A stretch of DNA of 13,804 bases, taken from NCBI GenBank assembly GCA_020633555.1, contig JACKDL010000061.1, positions 1-13,804 on the forward strand. Direction: 5' to 3'. Position numbers and translations under genes: made by a program. This document shows positions 7,065 to 13,804 of the stretch, one piece after another; position 1 is the first letter of the stretch, and every line of letters begins with the position of its first letter. The stretch comes from Myxococcales bacterium (GTDB lineage Bacteria > Myxococcota_A > Bradymonadia > UBA7976 > UBA1532). The notes under the pieces were generated by a model. The model saw nothing but the letters and a program-made list of their open reading frames with translations. It did not search any database and was not told the DNA's origin.

Positions 7065-7352
7065 CTAGCACCCCGAGCGAACGCAACGCGCCTGGACGCG
7101 GCCCTGCCGCGTGCGCGCGCCGGTCCAAGGCCCACAGCGGCAGATGCTCACAACGGGGCAGCAGGGCGTGGCCGCCGAGGTTTTTCGGTTTGTGTTCTTG
7201 GCAGTCCACCAGGTGTTCGACCCGCTGGAGTTGTGCGCCGCGGTCCGCGGGTCCGAGCGGCTGGCCCGGGTCGCCGTGGTGCGCCTGAGTACCAGGTCGC
7301 GGTCCGAAGCCACGTCGGAGATGACGAGCACGACAGAGACTCGGTTCAACAT
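7065..7352 (-). pseudogene. Possible small or broken ORF in intergenic region
   Basis: A 95-codon minus-strand frame starts MLNRVSVVLVISDV behind GGAGGTGC, a good Shine-Dalgarno sequence only three bases from the ATG. The first 28 residues look protein-like, but the frame then becomes Thr/Cys/Trp-rich and unnatural. Near 7150-7240 a neighbouring minus frame (LQRVEHLVDCQEHK and on) and a plus frame (AAEVFRFVFLAVHQVF) look equally protein-like. Around 7180-7205 the bases turn T-rich, unlike anything nearby. A frameshifted gene or mobile-element remnant is possible; no family is recognised, and it may not be coding at all. Confidence 0.2.
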
Positions 7353-7501
7353 GCACCTCCGTGCCGTCCGCGGCTACCTGTTGCTGTGCGCCTCAGCTCG
7401 GCCCGCGCGCGCGGCTTCTGGCCGCGATCGCACCCACGGAAACCTCCGCCGCTGCGCTCTCCACCCGGTCGATGGCTTCGCTGCCTTGGCGGGTCTCGGC
7501 G

Positions 7502-7646
7502 CCAGGGACGCTGTCCCTGGGACCCTGCTGGGGGCAGGGCGCCCCCAGACCCCCGCCACTTCGAACGACCGCTCTTGGGGCGGCAACCGGGTTTCCGTGT
7601 TGACTGGCGGGGGGCCCGCCCCCCGCACCGGCGACCTGCGGTCGCC
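7502..7646. repeat. Cluster of four short-loop hairpins (REP-like)
   Basis: Four perfect stem-loops lie within 145 bp: CCAGGGAC-gct-GTCCCTGG (7502-7520, 8 bp stem); CTGGGGGC-agggc-GCCCCCAG (7528-7548, 8 bp stem); GCGGGGGG-cccg-CCCCCCGC (7607-7626, 8 bp stem); GGCGACC-tgc-GGTCGCC (7630-7646, 7 bp stem). All are seen directly. Two adjacent pairs separated by about 58 bp resemble REP/BIME-type extragenic elements, and the first pair looks like GC-rich intergenic hairpins found in other high-GC bacteria. They lie downstream of the solute-binding gene and could also act as transcription or mRNA 3'-end structures. No T-tract marks a classical terminator. Confidence 0.6.
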
Positions 7647-7670
7647 TCCCCCAACCGCAGGCGCTCCGGG

Positions 7671-7823
7671 CACAAGTCGCGGTGGATCGGCTGCGCTCCG
7701 GGCCGAGGTTGAGGCGGGTCGCCGGGCGCTCCGTGCCGACGTTCAGGCGGATCGGCCGGCGCGCCAGACACAGGCTGGGATGGATCGCCTGCGCCCCGGG
7801 CACAGGCTGGGGCGGAACGCCTG
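7671..7823. repeat. Degenerate 32-33 bp tandem repeat, five units
   Basis: A core GG[A/G][T/A]CG recurs at 7684, 7716, 7749, 7782 and 7814, giving periods of 32, 33, 33 and 32 bp. Each core follows a CAGGCTGGGGC- or GAGGTTGAGGC-like block, and the first to fourth are followed by a GC-rich block such as CTGCGCTCCGGG. The last two units are the most alike (CACAGGCTGGG...CGGGCACAGGCTGGG). The near-33 bp period could mimic an 11-residue protein repeat, but the 32 bp steps break any single frame, so a non-coding array is more likely. It sits directly beside the hairpin cluster. Confidence 0.65.
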
Positions 7824-7850
7824 ACAGCGCCGCGCCCCCGCCCCTCGCCC

Positions 7851-9404
7851 TCACCCCACCCAGCGCGCCTGCCACAGCCCGTACAGGCTGGCGTTCGGCG
7901 AGGCCGCGTAGCCCGTCAGGCCCTTGCGGCGCACCACCACCACGTCTTCGTGCCACAGGCTCAAATACGGCAGATCCTCGGCCACAAGCCGCTGAATCTG
8001 TTGATAGATCGCTGCCCGCTCGCCCTCGGGCGCCACCCGCCCCTGATCGATCAGCGCCGACACCTCGGGGCGCACGTAGGCCCCGCGGTTGCCGCCGCGG
8101 TTGGGCTCGCTGGGCGTGGGCACCCGCTCGCCGTGGAAGATCCAGTTGTAGAAGTGGGGCTCGCTGGGGTCGCCCCACTGCAGCATGTAGGCCTGGAAGT
8201 TGCCCGACTTCACGTCGCTGAGCAGGGTGCCCACCTCGAAGGCCTGCACCTGCAGATCCACGCCGATCTTCGCCAGATCGGCGGTCATCACCCGGGCCAG
8301 GTTCCGGCGGAACTTGTCGGTGTTGACCTTCAGCTCGATGGTCAGGCGCACGCCGTCGGGGCCCGGCGGGAAGCCAGCGGCGTCGAGCAGGGCCGCCGCC
8401 TTGGCGGGGTCGTGGGGGTAGCGGGCCTGATCGGGTGCGTAGGCCCAGTGGCTGGCGGGCAGCATGCCCTGGGCCGCCGTGGCCACCCCCCGGAACTTGT
8501 GGCGGATGATGCCCTGCCGGTCGATGCCGTGGGCCAGGGCCTGGCGCACCCGCACGTCGGCCAGCGGGCCCTGCCGCAGGTTGAAGCAGATGTAGCTGTA
8601 GGCCGTGCCCGGGAAGGTGTCGACGGCCAGCCCGGGGCGGCTTCGCATGGCGTCGGCCAGGCGGGGGCTCACGGCGTTCTGCACCAGATCCGCGGCGCCG
8701 CCCAGCAGGGCCAACAGGCGGGTGTTCTGGTCGGTGACCGCCCGCACCACCACGTAGGGCAGCGTGGGGCGGCCGCGCCAGTAGCGGTCGTGGCGGGCCA
8801 GCACCACCTCGTGGCTGTCGGTGCGGCTCTGAATCGCGAACGGGCCCGCGCCCATGAGCGGGGCCTTGCCCTCGACGTAGCGGGCAGGCAGCACGCCCAC
8901 CGACAGGTCGCTCAGGTACGGGGCGTGGGGGGCCTCGAGGATCAGCCGCACGCGGTCGGCGCCTTGCGTCTCGATGCGGCGCAAGCGCTCGTGCACCGTG
9001 CGCAGGGGGCTGCCCAAGGCCTTGTCGCGCACGCTCTCGAGGGTGGCGGCCACGTCGCGGGCGGTCACCGGGCTGCCGTCGTGGAACAGGGCCCCGGGGC
9101 GCAGGCGCACGTCGTAGATCTCGGGCGCCGGCTGCTCGATGGCCGCCGCCAGGGCCGGCTCGGGGCGCCCGCTGGGGGTGTTCACGGTGGTCAGGCCGTC
9201 GAAGGCCAGGTGGATGAGCTTGCCCGGCCAGGCCCGGGTGTTCAGCCGGGGGTCCAGGGTGCCCTTGAGCTGCTCGGGGAACAGCACCACCACCCGCTGA
9301 TCCACGGGGATGCCGTCGCCGGGGGCGCGGGTGTCGCGGCAACCGGCGAGGGCGGCGAGCCAGGGCAGCGTGAGGAAGGTGCGGCGATCCACGGCGGTCG
9401 TCAT
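7851..9404 (-). CDS. ABC transporter family 5 solute-binding lipoprotein
   Basis: This 517-residue protein is a full-length extracytoplasmic binding protein of the oligopeptide/dipeptide (SBP_bac_5) family. The N-terminus MTTAVDRRTFLTLPWLAALAGC combines a twin-arginine motif (R7-R8-T-F-L) with lipobox LAGC (Cys22), so export by Tat followed by lipidation is likely. Family signatures follow in order: a TLDPRLNT segment, FDGLTTVN, the DVRLRPGALFHDGSPVTARDV block, GAGPFAIQSRT, FNLRQGPLADVRVRQAL...IDR, and late YQQIQRLVAEDLPYLSLW. It would bind peptides or peptide-like ligands for an ABC importer, yet no permease or ATPase gene is visible beside it. Its 5' end faces dacB across 57 bp, so uptake of wall-derived peptides is a reasonable but unproven idea. 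No clear Shine-Dalgarno sequence precedes the start, which was chosen for the intact signal. Confidence 0.92.
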   Translation of the reverse strand: MTTAVDRRTFLTLPWLAALAGCRDTRAPGDGIPVDQRVVVLFPEQLKGTLDPRLNTRAWPGKLIHLAFDGLTTVNTPSGRPEPALAAAIEQPAPEIYDVRLRPGALFHDGSPVTARDVAATLESVRDKALGSPLRTVHERLRRIETQGADRVRLILEAPHAPYLSDLSVGVLPARYVEGKAPLMGAGPFAIQSRTDSHEVVLARHDRYWRGRPTLPYVVVRAVTDQNTRLLALLGGAADLVQNAVSPRLADAMRSRPGLAVDTFPGTAYSYICFNLRQGPLADVRVRQALAHGIDRQGIIRHKFRGVATAAQGMLPASHWAYAPDQARYPHDPAKAAALLDAAGFPPGPDGVRLTIELKVNTDKFRRNLARVMTADLAKIGVDLQVQAFEVGTLLSDVKSGNFQAYMLQWGDPSEPHFYNWIFHGERVPTPSEPNRGGNRGAYVRPEVSALIDQGRVAPEGERAAIYQQIQRLVAEDLPYLSLWHEDVVVVRRKGLTGYAASPNASLYGLWQARWVG

Positions 9405-9461
9405 AGCAAGGTGCGCCGCGGGCCGGTAGCGCCCGGCGGTCGGGATGGGCACACTCCCGCC

Positions 9462-10898
9462 ATGCGAACCCTGCTGCTCTTGCTCATCGGGGCCCTGGCC
9501 GCCCCCGCCGCCGTGGCTCAGGGCCGCGCCGGCACCGGCCCCGCGCCCATCGCCGACGCCGTGAACGCGCTGCTGGCCGACAAGGCCCTGAACGGCGCGA
9601 AGATCGCCATCTTCGCCGCCCGCGCCGACGGCACCGGCAAGCCCCTGTACGCCTACGAGGCCGACACCCGCCTTCACCCGGCGTCGAACACCAAGGTGGT
9701 GACCACGGCCGCCGCCCTGGTGAGCCTGGGGCCCACCTTCGCCTTCCGCACCGACCTGTTCGCCGAGGACATGATCGAGGGCAAGGCGAAGGCGCTTTAC
9801 CTGCAGGGCCGCGGCGATCCGCGGCTGTACAGCGAGGAGCTGTGGAAGCTGCTCGACGAGGCCCGCTTCGAGGGGCTGCGGGCCGTCGAGGGCGACGTGG
9901 TGGTGGACGACAGCTACTTCACCGAGCGCTACGAGCCGCCCGGGTACGAAGAGAAGCCCGACGATGACGCCAGCTACCGGGCGCCCAGCGGGGCGCTGAG
10001 CCTGGATCTGAACGCCGCCGAGATCACGCTGCTGCCGGGCGCCAACGTGGGCGATCCGCCCGTGGTGCGGCTGCGGCGGGCCCGGGACTACTTCGTCATC
10101 GAGAACGGCGCCACCACCACCCGCCGGGGCCGCGAGCGCCTGGCCCTGCAGGCGAAGCGCGCCGCGGACGGCCGCACCCGGCTCATCGTCAGCGGGCGCA
10201 TCGCGCAGAACCACCCGGGCATCACCGTGCGCCGCCGCATCGACCACCCGGCCCTGTACGCGGGCTACGCAGCGAAGCAGCTCCTCCAAGAGATGGGCAT
10301 CCAGGTGAAGGGCAAGGTCCGCGTGGGCGCCGTGCCGGGCAAGGGCGTGCGCCGGCTGGGCCTGCACTACAGCCAGCCCGTCAGCCGCCAGATCCTGGAC
10401 GTGAACAAGTGGTCCATCAACATGATGGCCGAGGCCCTGGTGCGGGCCATGGGGCGGGTGCGGGGCACCGGCGGCGACTGGGCCGGCGGCGTGCCGGTGG
10501 TCACCAAATTCCTCAATGAAGACGTGGGCATCAAGGGGTTCACCTACACGAACGGCTCGGGACTGTTCGGCGCCACGGCCTTCTCGCCCCGCGAGCTGGT
10601 GAAGGTGCTGCAGCACATGCACGGCCGCACGCCGGCCCTGCCCGAGTTCGCCGCCAGCCTGGCCCTGGGGGGCCGCGACGGCACGCTGCGGCGACGCTTC
10701 CGGGGCAGCGATCTGGGGCGGGTGCGGGCCAAGACCGGCACCCTGAACGGGGTGAGCTGCCTGACGGGCTACGTGCACATGGCCGACGGCTCGGTGGCCG
10801 CGTACAGCGTGCTGGTGAACGACCACAAGACGTCGGCCTGGCAGGTGTGGAAGCTGCAGGATGGCCTGGTGGACGCCCTGGCGGCCTACACGCCCTGA
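9462..10898 (+). CDS. dacB: D-alanyl-D-alanine carboxypeptidase/endopeptidase (PBP4, S13)
   Basis: This 478-residue periplasmic enzyme trims the terminal D-Ala of peptidoglycan stems and/or cuts D-Ala-mDAP cross-links. The Sec signal MRTLLLLLIGALAAPAAVAQ leads the protein. All three penicillin-binding motifs are present: S75-N-T-K78 (in HPASNTK) with the acylating serine, S318-I-N320 (in NKWSINMMAEAL), and K424-T-G426 (in RAKTGTL). The insert between the first two motifs contains GRGDPRL and VVDDSYF, as in other PBP4 proteins, and the length is typical for the S13 family. The start at 9462 gives the complete signal peptide; no obvious ribosome site is seen. The gene is divergent from the solute-binding protein gene across 57 bp, so they may share control. 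It ends 36 bp from the convergent ATPase-partner gene. Confidence 0.93.
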   Translation: MRTLLLLLIGALAAPAAVAQGRAGTGPAPIADAVNALLADKALNGAKIAIFAARADGTGKPLYAYEADTRLHPASNTKVVTTAAALVSLGPTFAFRTDLFAEDMIEGKAKALYLQGRGDPRLYSEELWKLLDEARFEGLRAVEGDVVVDDSYFTERYEPPGYEEKPDDDASYRAPSGALSLDLNAAEITLLPGANVGDPPVVRLRRARDYFVIENGATTTRRGRERLALQAKRAADGRTRLIVSGRIAQNHPGITVRRRIDHPALYAGYAAKQLLQEMGIQVKGKVRVGAVPGKGVRRLGLHYSQPVSRQILDVNKWSINMMAEALVRAMGRVRGTGGDWAGGVPVVTKFLNEDVGIKGFTYTNGSGLFGATAFSPRELVKVLQHMHGRTPALPEFAASLALGGRDGTLRRRFRGSDLGRVRAKTGTLNGVSCLTGYVHMADGSVAAYSVLVNDHKTSAWQVWKLQDGLVDALAAYTP

Positions 10899-10934
10899 CA
10901 GCCTGCGCGTCGCTGATCCGAGGCAGCGCTCAGT

Positions 10935-12143
10935 TCACAGCGGCTTGGACTTGGCGGCGTCTTGAAGGTCCTCGCGAAGCCAGCGGAGGGCGAGGTTGAT
11001 GCGTCGCCGGACACGCTGTCTCCAGACGTCCCGGGTGACCTGCTCGGCCCCGTCGAGCGTGACGGATGCGGTCAACCCCCTACGATCCAGAACCCACCCA
11101 TCGCCGCGCGTCTCTTCTCCGGGCGGACCGACCCTGTTCAACAGCTCGGGAAAGTGTATCGGACACGCTTCCAACAGGATCGCGTCCTGTGCCCAGGGCG
11201 GCCCGCCACGACCCGGTGCGATCAGGCCCTCAATCCACAGCGCCAGGTACAGCAGATCCCGACGCTTGAAGCGCGGCAAGGCCGCCTGCAGGAGAGCCTG
11301 GACCTCAAGAGTGTGTGCGGTGGACTCGCCAACCCACTCCGCAAGCCAGTCCTCAGGCAGCCAGCGTTGCATGGTCGTCGCGATTCGCTGCTCCAGTGCG
11401 GCTGCTCGCATTGCCGCGCGCTGACCGACCCGCCCAGGGAACTGCGAGAGCCGTGCATATCCCGTCCATACGACCCGATCGGGGCACCGAGTCTGCCTGT
11501 ATTCCAGCGCACGCACCTCGGCGAAGGCTGCCCACTCCAACGCCCCCAGGTGCTGAAGCCGGCGCGCCACGTCCCGTTGATCATGCTCAAGCTGCCTGAG
11601 AGCCTCTTCGCCGCGTCCTGGCAACTTGGAGGCCGTTTCAAGCTCCCAATCCGACCAGTGATCGAGTGTCCGGGGCAGGCCCTCCAGTTCGTTGGGTAGC
11701 GGGAGGCAGATCCGGTCCACTCGGATGGACCACAGGTCGGGGGCGACCTCCCAAGCGAGACGATGAAACCACGCTGGTCCGCAGACCAAGAGTGCTTGCT
11801 GTTGGCGCTCCACGAGACGGTTGCGATCCAAGTTGAGCCAGGCAAACAGCGCCCTCCACCCATCGGCAGAAGGCCCCTCGACGACCTCACGAGCCACCAA
11901 CAACAGCGGCTCGTCAGGGGGCGCCTCGACAATCCTCATGCGACTGCCCTCGGTCGCAGCCTCGTAGCCGTCGAACTCCAGCCAAGTTGCCTCTGCCCCC
12001 CATTGCCGGAAGCGCTGCGCCACCACGGCCGACACGAGCGCCGTCGGCTGCTCGACAGCCAGCAGGCCGAAGCCGTCCATCAGGTCCAGGACATCCAGCA
12101 GCCGCTCAAAGGCGGCGTCGAAGGCCAGGTCCTTTGCGCTCAA
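10935..12143 (-). CDS. Partner of STAND-like ATPase, degenerate P-loop domain
   Basis: This 402-residue protein has no signal peptide or membrane helix. Its N-terminal 150 residues follow the strand-helix order of a P-loop NTPase: FGLLAVEQPTALVSAVVAQRF at about 25-45, LEFDGYE at 55-61 and EPLLLVAREVVEG at 78-90. The glycine-lysine loop is missing (EQPTAL stands in its place), so ATP hydrolysis is unlikely. WLNLDRNRLVERQQQALLVCG and APDLWSIRVD (102-143) match a segment seen in inactive STAND-like domains. The rest is Arg- and Leu-rich helix, including a possible coiled coil near 160-200 (LETASKLPGRGEEALRQLEH). I place the start at a TTG (12143) whose TTGA overlaps the ATPase stop, implying translational coupling; the ATG at 12209 would add 22 residues that shadow the ATPase tail. 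Its codons are less GC-biased than neighbouring genes. Role inferred: sensor or effector partner of the ATPase. Confidence 0.7.
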   Translation of the reverse strand: MSAKDLAFDAAFERLLDVLDLMDGFGLLAVEQPTALVSAVVAQRFRQWGAEATWLEFDGYEAATEGSRMRIVEAPPDEPLLLVAREVVEGPSADGWRALFAWLNLDRNRLVERQQQALLVCGPAWFHRLAWEVAPDLWSIRVDRICLPLPNELEGLPRTLDHWSDWELETASKLPGRGEEALRQLEHDQRDVARRLQHLGALEWAAFAEVRALEYRQTRCPDRVVWTGYARLSQFPGRVGQRAAMRAAALEQRIATTMQRWLPEDWLAEWVGESTAHTLEVQALLQAALPRFKRRDLLYLALWIEGLIAPGRGGPPWAQDAILLEACPIHFPELLNRVGPPGEETRGDGWVLDRRGLTASVTLDGAEQVTRDVWRQRVRRRINLALRWLREDLQDAAKSKPL

Positions 12144-13480
12144 TCCTGCAACTGGAACAGCGGCGCGTGTCGGGAGTGGTCGCGCAGCAAGGGGTGCACG
12201 TCGAACCACTCCTCACCGTTGCGGTAGGCGAGGATGATGTTGCGCTGTACCAGGCGACCGAACTGCCGCACCGCAGCGTCGTCGTCCTGAGGCGCGGCGT
12301 GGGTCCGTGCGACCGCCTGCAGCAGCGCTCTCTGATCCGCGCGGTACACGTGCCCGTACTGTTCGGCGACCTCGTTGATGATCTCCGCGATCTGAGTGGC
12401 ACCGAAGGGCGCCTCCCGGTTGCGGTGGATCAGTCCCCGCGCCATCCGGAGAAGATCGCGGGGGTAGCCCCCCGAAGCCAAGATCATCGGGTCCAGCACG
12501 CTCGGGTCGGGGAAGCAGCGGTCGAAGTGCTGCCCGAAGCGCTTCTGAAGCAGGCGTCTCAGGCGATCCATGCCCTGGCGCTTCGGGCTGCGATCCCGCT
12601 CGCGGACACCGACCATGGGCTGCACCTCCGCCGGGCCGGAGTGGCGCGTATCAATGCCCGGATGTTGGAACCGCAGCCCCAGCGGGAACGTGTAGACCAC
12701 GTGCGCAGCGACCTTCAGCAGCTCTGCTTGCCGCACGAAGAGCTGTTCCAGGCCGAGCTCCGTGGACTCAGCCCGACCCGGATCCACGGGCGAAATCTTC
12801 TCGAGGCTGTCGAAGAGGACGACCACCCGTTCGACCCGAGCGGCCTTCCGCAGCCGGTCGACGGACTCGATGATCGAGGCGTTGGCCTCGAAGACGAAGC
12901 CGCTCAAGCGGTCGCTCAGCGCCTCGCGGACCCTGCTGATGAAGCTGGGGTTGCGCCGAAACTCCCCCATCAGCTGGAGGTGGGCCTCCTTGGTCCCCGC
13001 TTGAGCCTTGAACCCGGTGAGATCCACATCGGTCTCCACCAGGAACTTCCACAAGCGCGCGAGGTAGCTGTCGGCGGCGTCCGGATCCCGACCCTCGGCC
13101 TCGGTCGCGGCGCGATCAAGCTCGTGAGCCATCACCCTCAACACGTCCGCGATGTGCGGCGTCGCATAGAGGTCGATGTACTCGGCGCCGTCCACCAGCA
13201 ACGCGCGCGTCGGGGTCTCCTGATCGGCGTTCAGCCGCGCCTGGAGCCGGCGCAACTCAGTGGTCTTCCCGGTGCCGGGGAAGCCCGTGAAGAGCAGCGT
13301 CGAGCGCCCCCTGGGATCGGCATCATCCAGTGCCTGGAAGAGCGCCCGCGCCACGGGAGACAGCTCGCCCTTGGCCTGGCCAAAGAGCTCTACGTAGCGA
13401 TCATCCCCCGGATCCAGTGGCTGCTCCGGTCGGAGGTTTGCCACCAACTCCCGCCGGGTCTGCTTCGACAACTCGATCAT
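12140..13480 (-). CDS. STAND/AAA-like P-loop ATPase with C-terminal winged helix
   Basis: This 446-residue soluble ATPase has Walker A G66-F-P-G-T-G-K72-T-T followed by ELRRLQARL. A TRALLVDGAEYIDLYATP strand and loop comes next, then Walker B with VVVLFDSLEKI (Asp224, Glu227), AAHVVYTFPLGLRF as a sensor-1-like strand, and SGGYPRDLLRM at 336-346 with Arg341 in a sensor-2-like place. The C-terminal 70 residues look like a winged helix ending NIILAYRNGEEWFDVHPLLRDH. This architecture fits signal-transducing STAND/AAA ATPases in which nucleotide state controls oligomerisation, often in defence or regulation; that role is inference. It is the first gene of a two-gene unit, overlapping its partner by four bases (TTGA). 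The ATG at 13480 has no clear Shine-Dalgarno sequence. No nuclease, protease or membrane effector is fused, so the output is probably delivered by the partner or another protein. Confidence 0.85.
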   Translation of the reverse strand: MIELSKQTRRELVANLRPEQPLDPGDDRYVELFGQAKGELSPVARALFQALDDADPRGRSTLLFTGFPGTGKTTELRRLQARLNADQETPTRALLVDGAEYIDLYATPHIADVLRVMAHELDRAATEAEGRDPDAADSYLARLWKFLVETDVDLTGFKAQAGTKEAHLQLMGEFRRNPSFISRVREALSDRLSGFVFEANASIIESVDRLRKAARVERVVVLFDSLEKISPVDPGRAESTELGLEQLFVRQAELLKVAAHVVYTFPLGLRFQHPGIDTRHSGPAEVQPMVGVRERDRSPKRQGMDRLRRLLQKRFGQHFDRCFPDPSVLDPMILASGGYPRDLLRMARGLIHRNREAPFGATQIAEIINEVAEQYGHVYRADQRALLQAVARTHAAPQDDDAAVRQFGRLVQRNIILAYRNGEEWFDVHPLLRDHSRHAPLFQLQD

Positions 13481-13546
13481 GCGGGCAGTCTGGCACGAAG
13501 CCCCAGCGCGGGCCAGCGATCGCGCCTGGACGAAACGCCGGTCGGC

Positions 13547-13804
13547 CTACAGCCGGGCGGCGATCCCCACGCTGCCCAGGATCCACAGCGGCCAGCTCGT
13601 CCAGGTCGCGGCCTCGCCCACCCGCAGCACGGTCCGGCTGAAGGCCGCGCGCACGTCGCCGGTGCCCACCAGCGACCAGCGTTCGTCGATGGGGACGTCC
13701 AGGCGCCCCCGCCCACCGGCGGACAGCAGCGGCGCCCACACGGTCTGCGCGTCGGGCAGGTCCAGGCCCTGGGCCCGCTGCAGGCCCGCCGCGGCCACGA
13801 CGCA
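13547..13804 (-). CDS. C-terminal end of unrecognised protein, cut by right edge
   Basis: Eighty-five codons of an open frame run in from the right edge and stop at TAG (13547-13549). The frame is open to the edge, and a GTG at 13798 is only one of several possible starts, so I treat the protein as truncated by the window. The last half has alternating hydrophobic and polar residues (DERWSLVGTGDVRAAF, then RTVLRVGEAATW), and it ends SWPLWILGSVGIAARL. That pattern recalls the last strands of an outer-membrane beta-barrel, but the sample is too short to name a family. Codon use is strongly GC-biased, like the chromosomal genes on the left and unlike the ATPase pair next to it. Only 66 bp separate it from the ATPase start on the same strand. 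Confidence 0.6.
   Translation of the reverse strand, partial: CVVAAAGLQRAQGLDLPDAQTVWAPLLSAGGRGRLDVPIDERWSLVGTGDVRAAFSRTVLRVGEAATWTSWPLWILGSVGIAARL

Larger units (their letters stand above)
7039..7850. other. 812 bp region without a convincing gene
   Basis: The gap separates the 5' end of the secreted EF-hand-like gene from the 3' end of the solute-binding gene, both on the minus strand. The left third contains the doubtful ORF remnant and a T-rich patch. The middle (7502-7646) holds closely packed hairpins. The right part (7671-7823) holds degenerate tandem repeats. Frames on both strands stay open, but their products are Arg/Pro/Gly-rich and read as GC-driven open frame, not protein. No tRNA-like fold was recognised. 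Confidence 0.6.

Noticed and set aside
7671..7823. CRISPR array.
   Set aside because: The units are contiguous, degenerate tandem repeats without unique spacers between identical repeats, and no cas gene is nearby.
7950..9461. Upstream extension of the dacB frame by 504 codons.
   Set aside because: It is antisense to the solute-binding protein, has no recognisable protein, and a clean signal peptide starts at 9462.
7851..10826. A 991-codon minus-strand open frame that joins the solute-binding protein to sequence opposite dacB.
   Set aside because: Only the part from 9404 downward matches a family; the rest is the His/Gln/Gly-rich antisense shadow of dacB, which has all three PBP motifs.
10899..10934. 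Terminator between dacB and the ATPase partner.
   Set aside because: Only weak, interrupted complementarity is visible.
12144..12209. ATG start at 12209 for the ATPase partner.
   Set aside because: It would overlap the ATPase by 70 bp and the extra residues only mirror the ATPase C-terminus; the TTGA overlap gives a normal coupled start, though TTG is not proven.

Overview
The window is very GC-rich DNA with strong G/C preference at third codon positions and dense genes on both strands. Several products carry lipoprotein or Sec/Tat signals. A lipoprotein with an Asp/Ala/Pro-rich linker, a TIR protein with an effector-associated-type N-terminal domain and STAND-like ATPases together suggest a Gram-negative, myxobacterium-like (Myxococcota, former Deltaproteobacteria) genome. 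That placement is inference from gene style; no rRNA or other marker gene is present.

Layout: (1) 1-2258, minus strand: the N-terminal membrane half of an ABC exporter, cut by the left edge, preceded by a PHP-domain lipoprotein. (2) 2315-4942, plus strand: a two-helix membrane protein, an AlkZ-like (HTH_42) winged-helix protein and a small lipoprotein, closely spaced and probably one transcription unit. (3) 4963-6451: two divergent genes, a compact TIR-like (MTH538/ThsB-type) protein and an effector-associated-domain-like plus TIR protein with a recognisable catalytic Glu motif. This is a candidate NAD-based immune or signalling module. (4) 6385-7038, minus strand: a secreted EF-hand-like protein whose 3' end overlaps the TIR gene. 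(5) 7039-7850: about 0.8 kb with no convincing gene, holding a cluster of four strong hairpins, five degenerate 32-33 bp tandem repeats and a possible gene remnant. (6) 7851-10898: divergent genes for a Tat-lipoprotein family 5 (peptide/muropeptide-type) solute-binding protein and a PBP4-like D-Ala-D-Ala carboxypeptidase. (7) 10935-13480, minus strand: a two-gene, translationally coupled unit with a P-loop ATPase carrying a C-terminal winged helix, and a partner that looks like a P-loop-less ATPase relative. Its codon and base use is visibly less GC-biased than its neighbours. (8) 13547-13804: the C-terminal end of an unrecognised protein, possibly an outer-membrane beta-barrel, cut by the right edge.

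The two accessory modules, the divergent TIR pair and the STAND-like ATPase pair, are the best candidates for little-described conflict or signalling systems. They lie about 4.5 kb apart with cell-wall genes between them, so I treat them as independent. The dacB/solute-binding pair fits cell-wall turnover and uptake of the released peptides, but that link is inferred from position.
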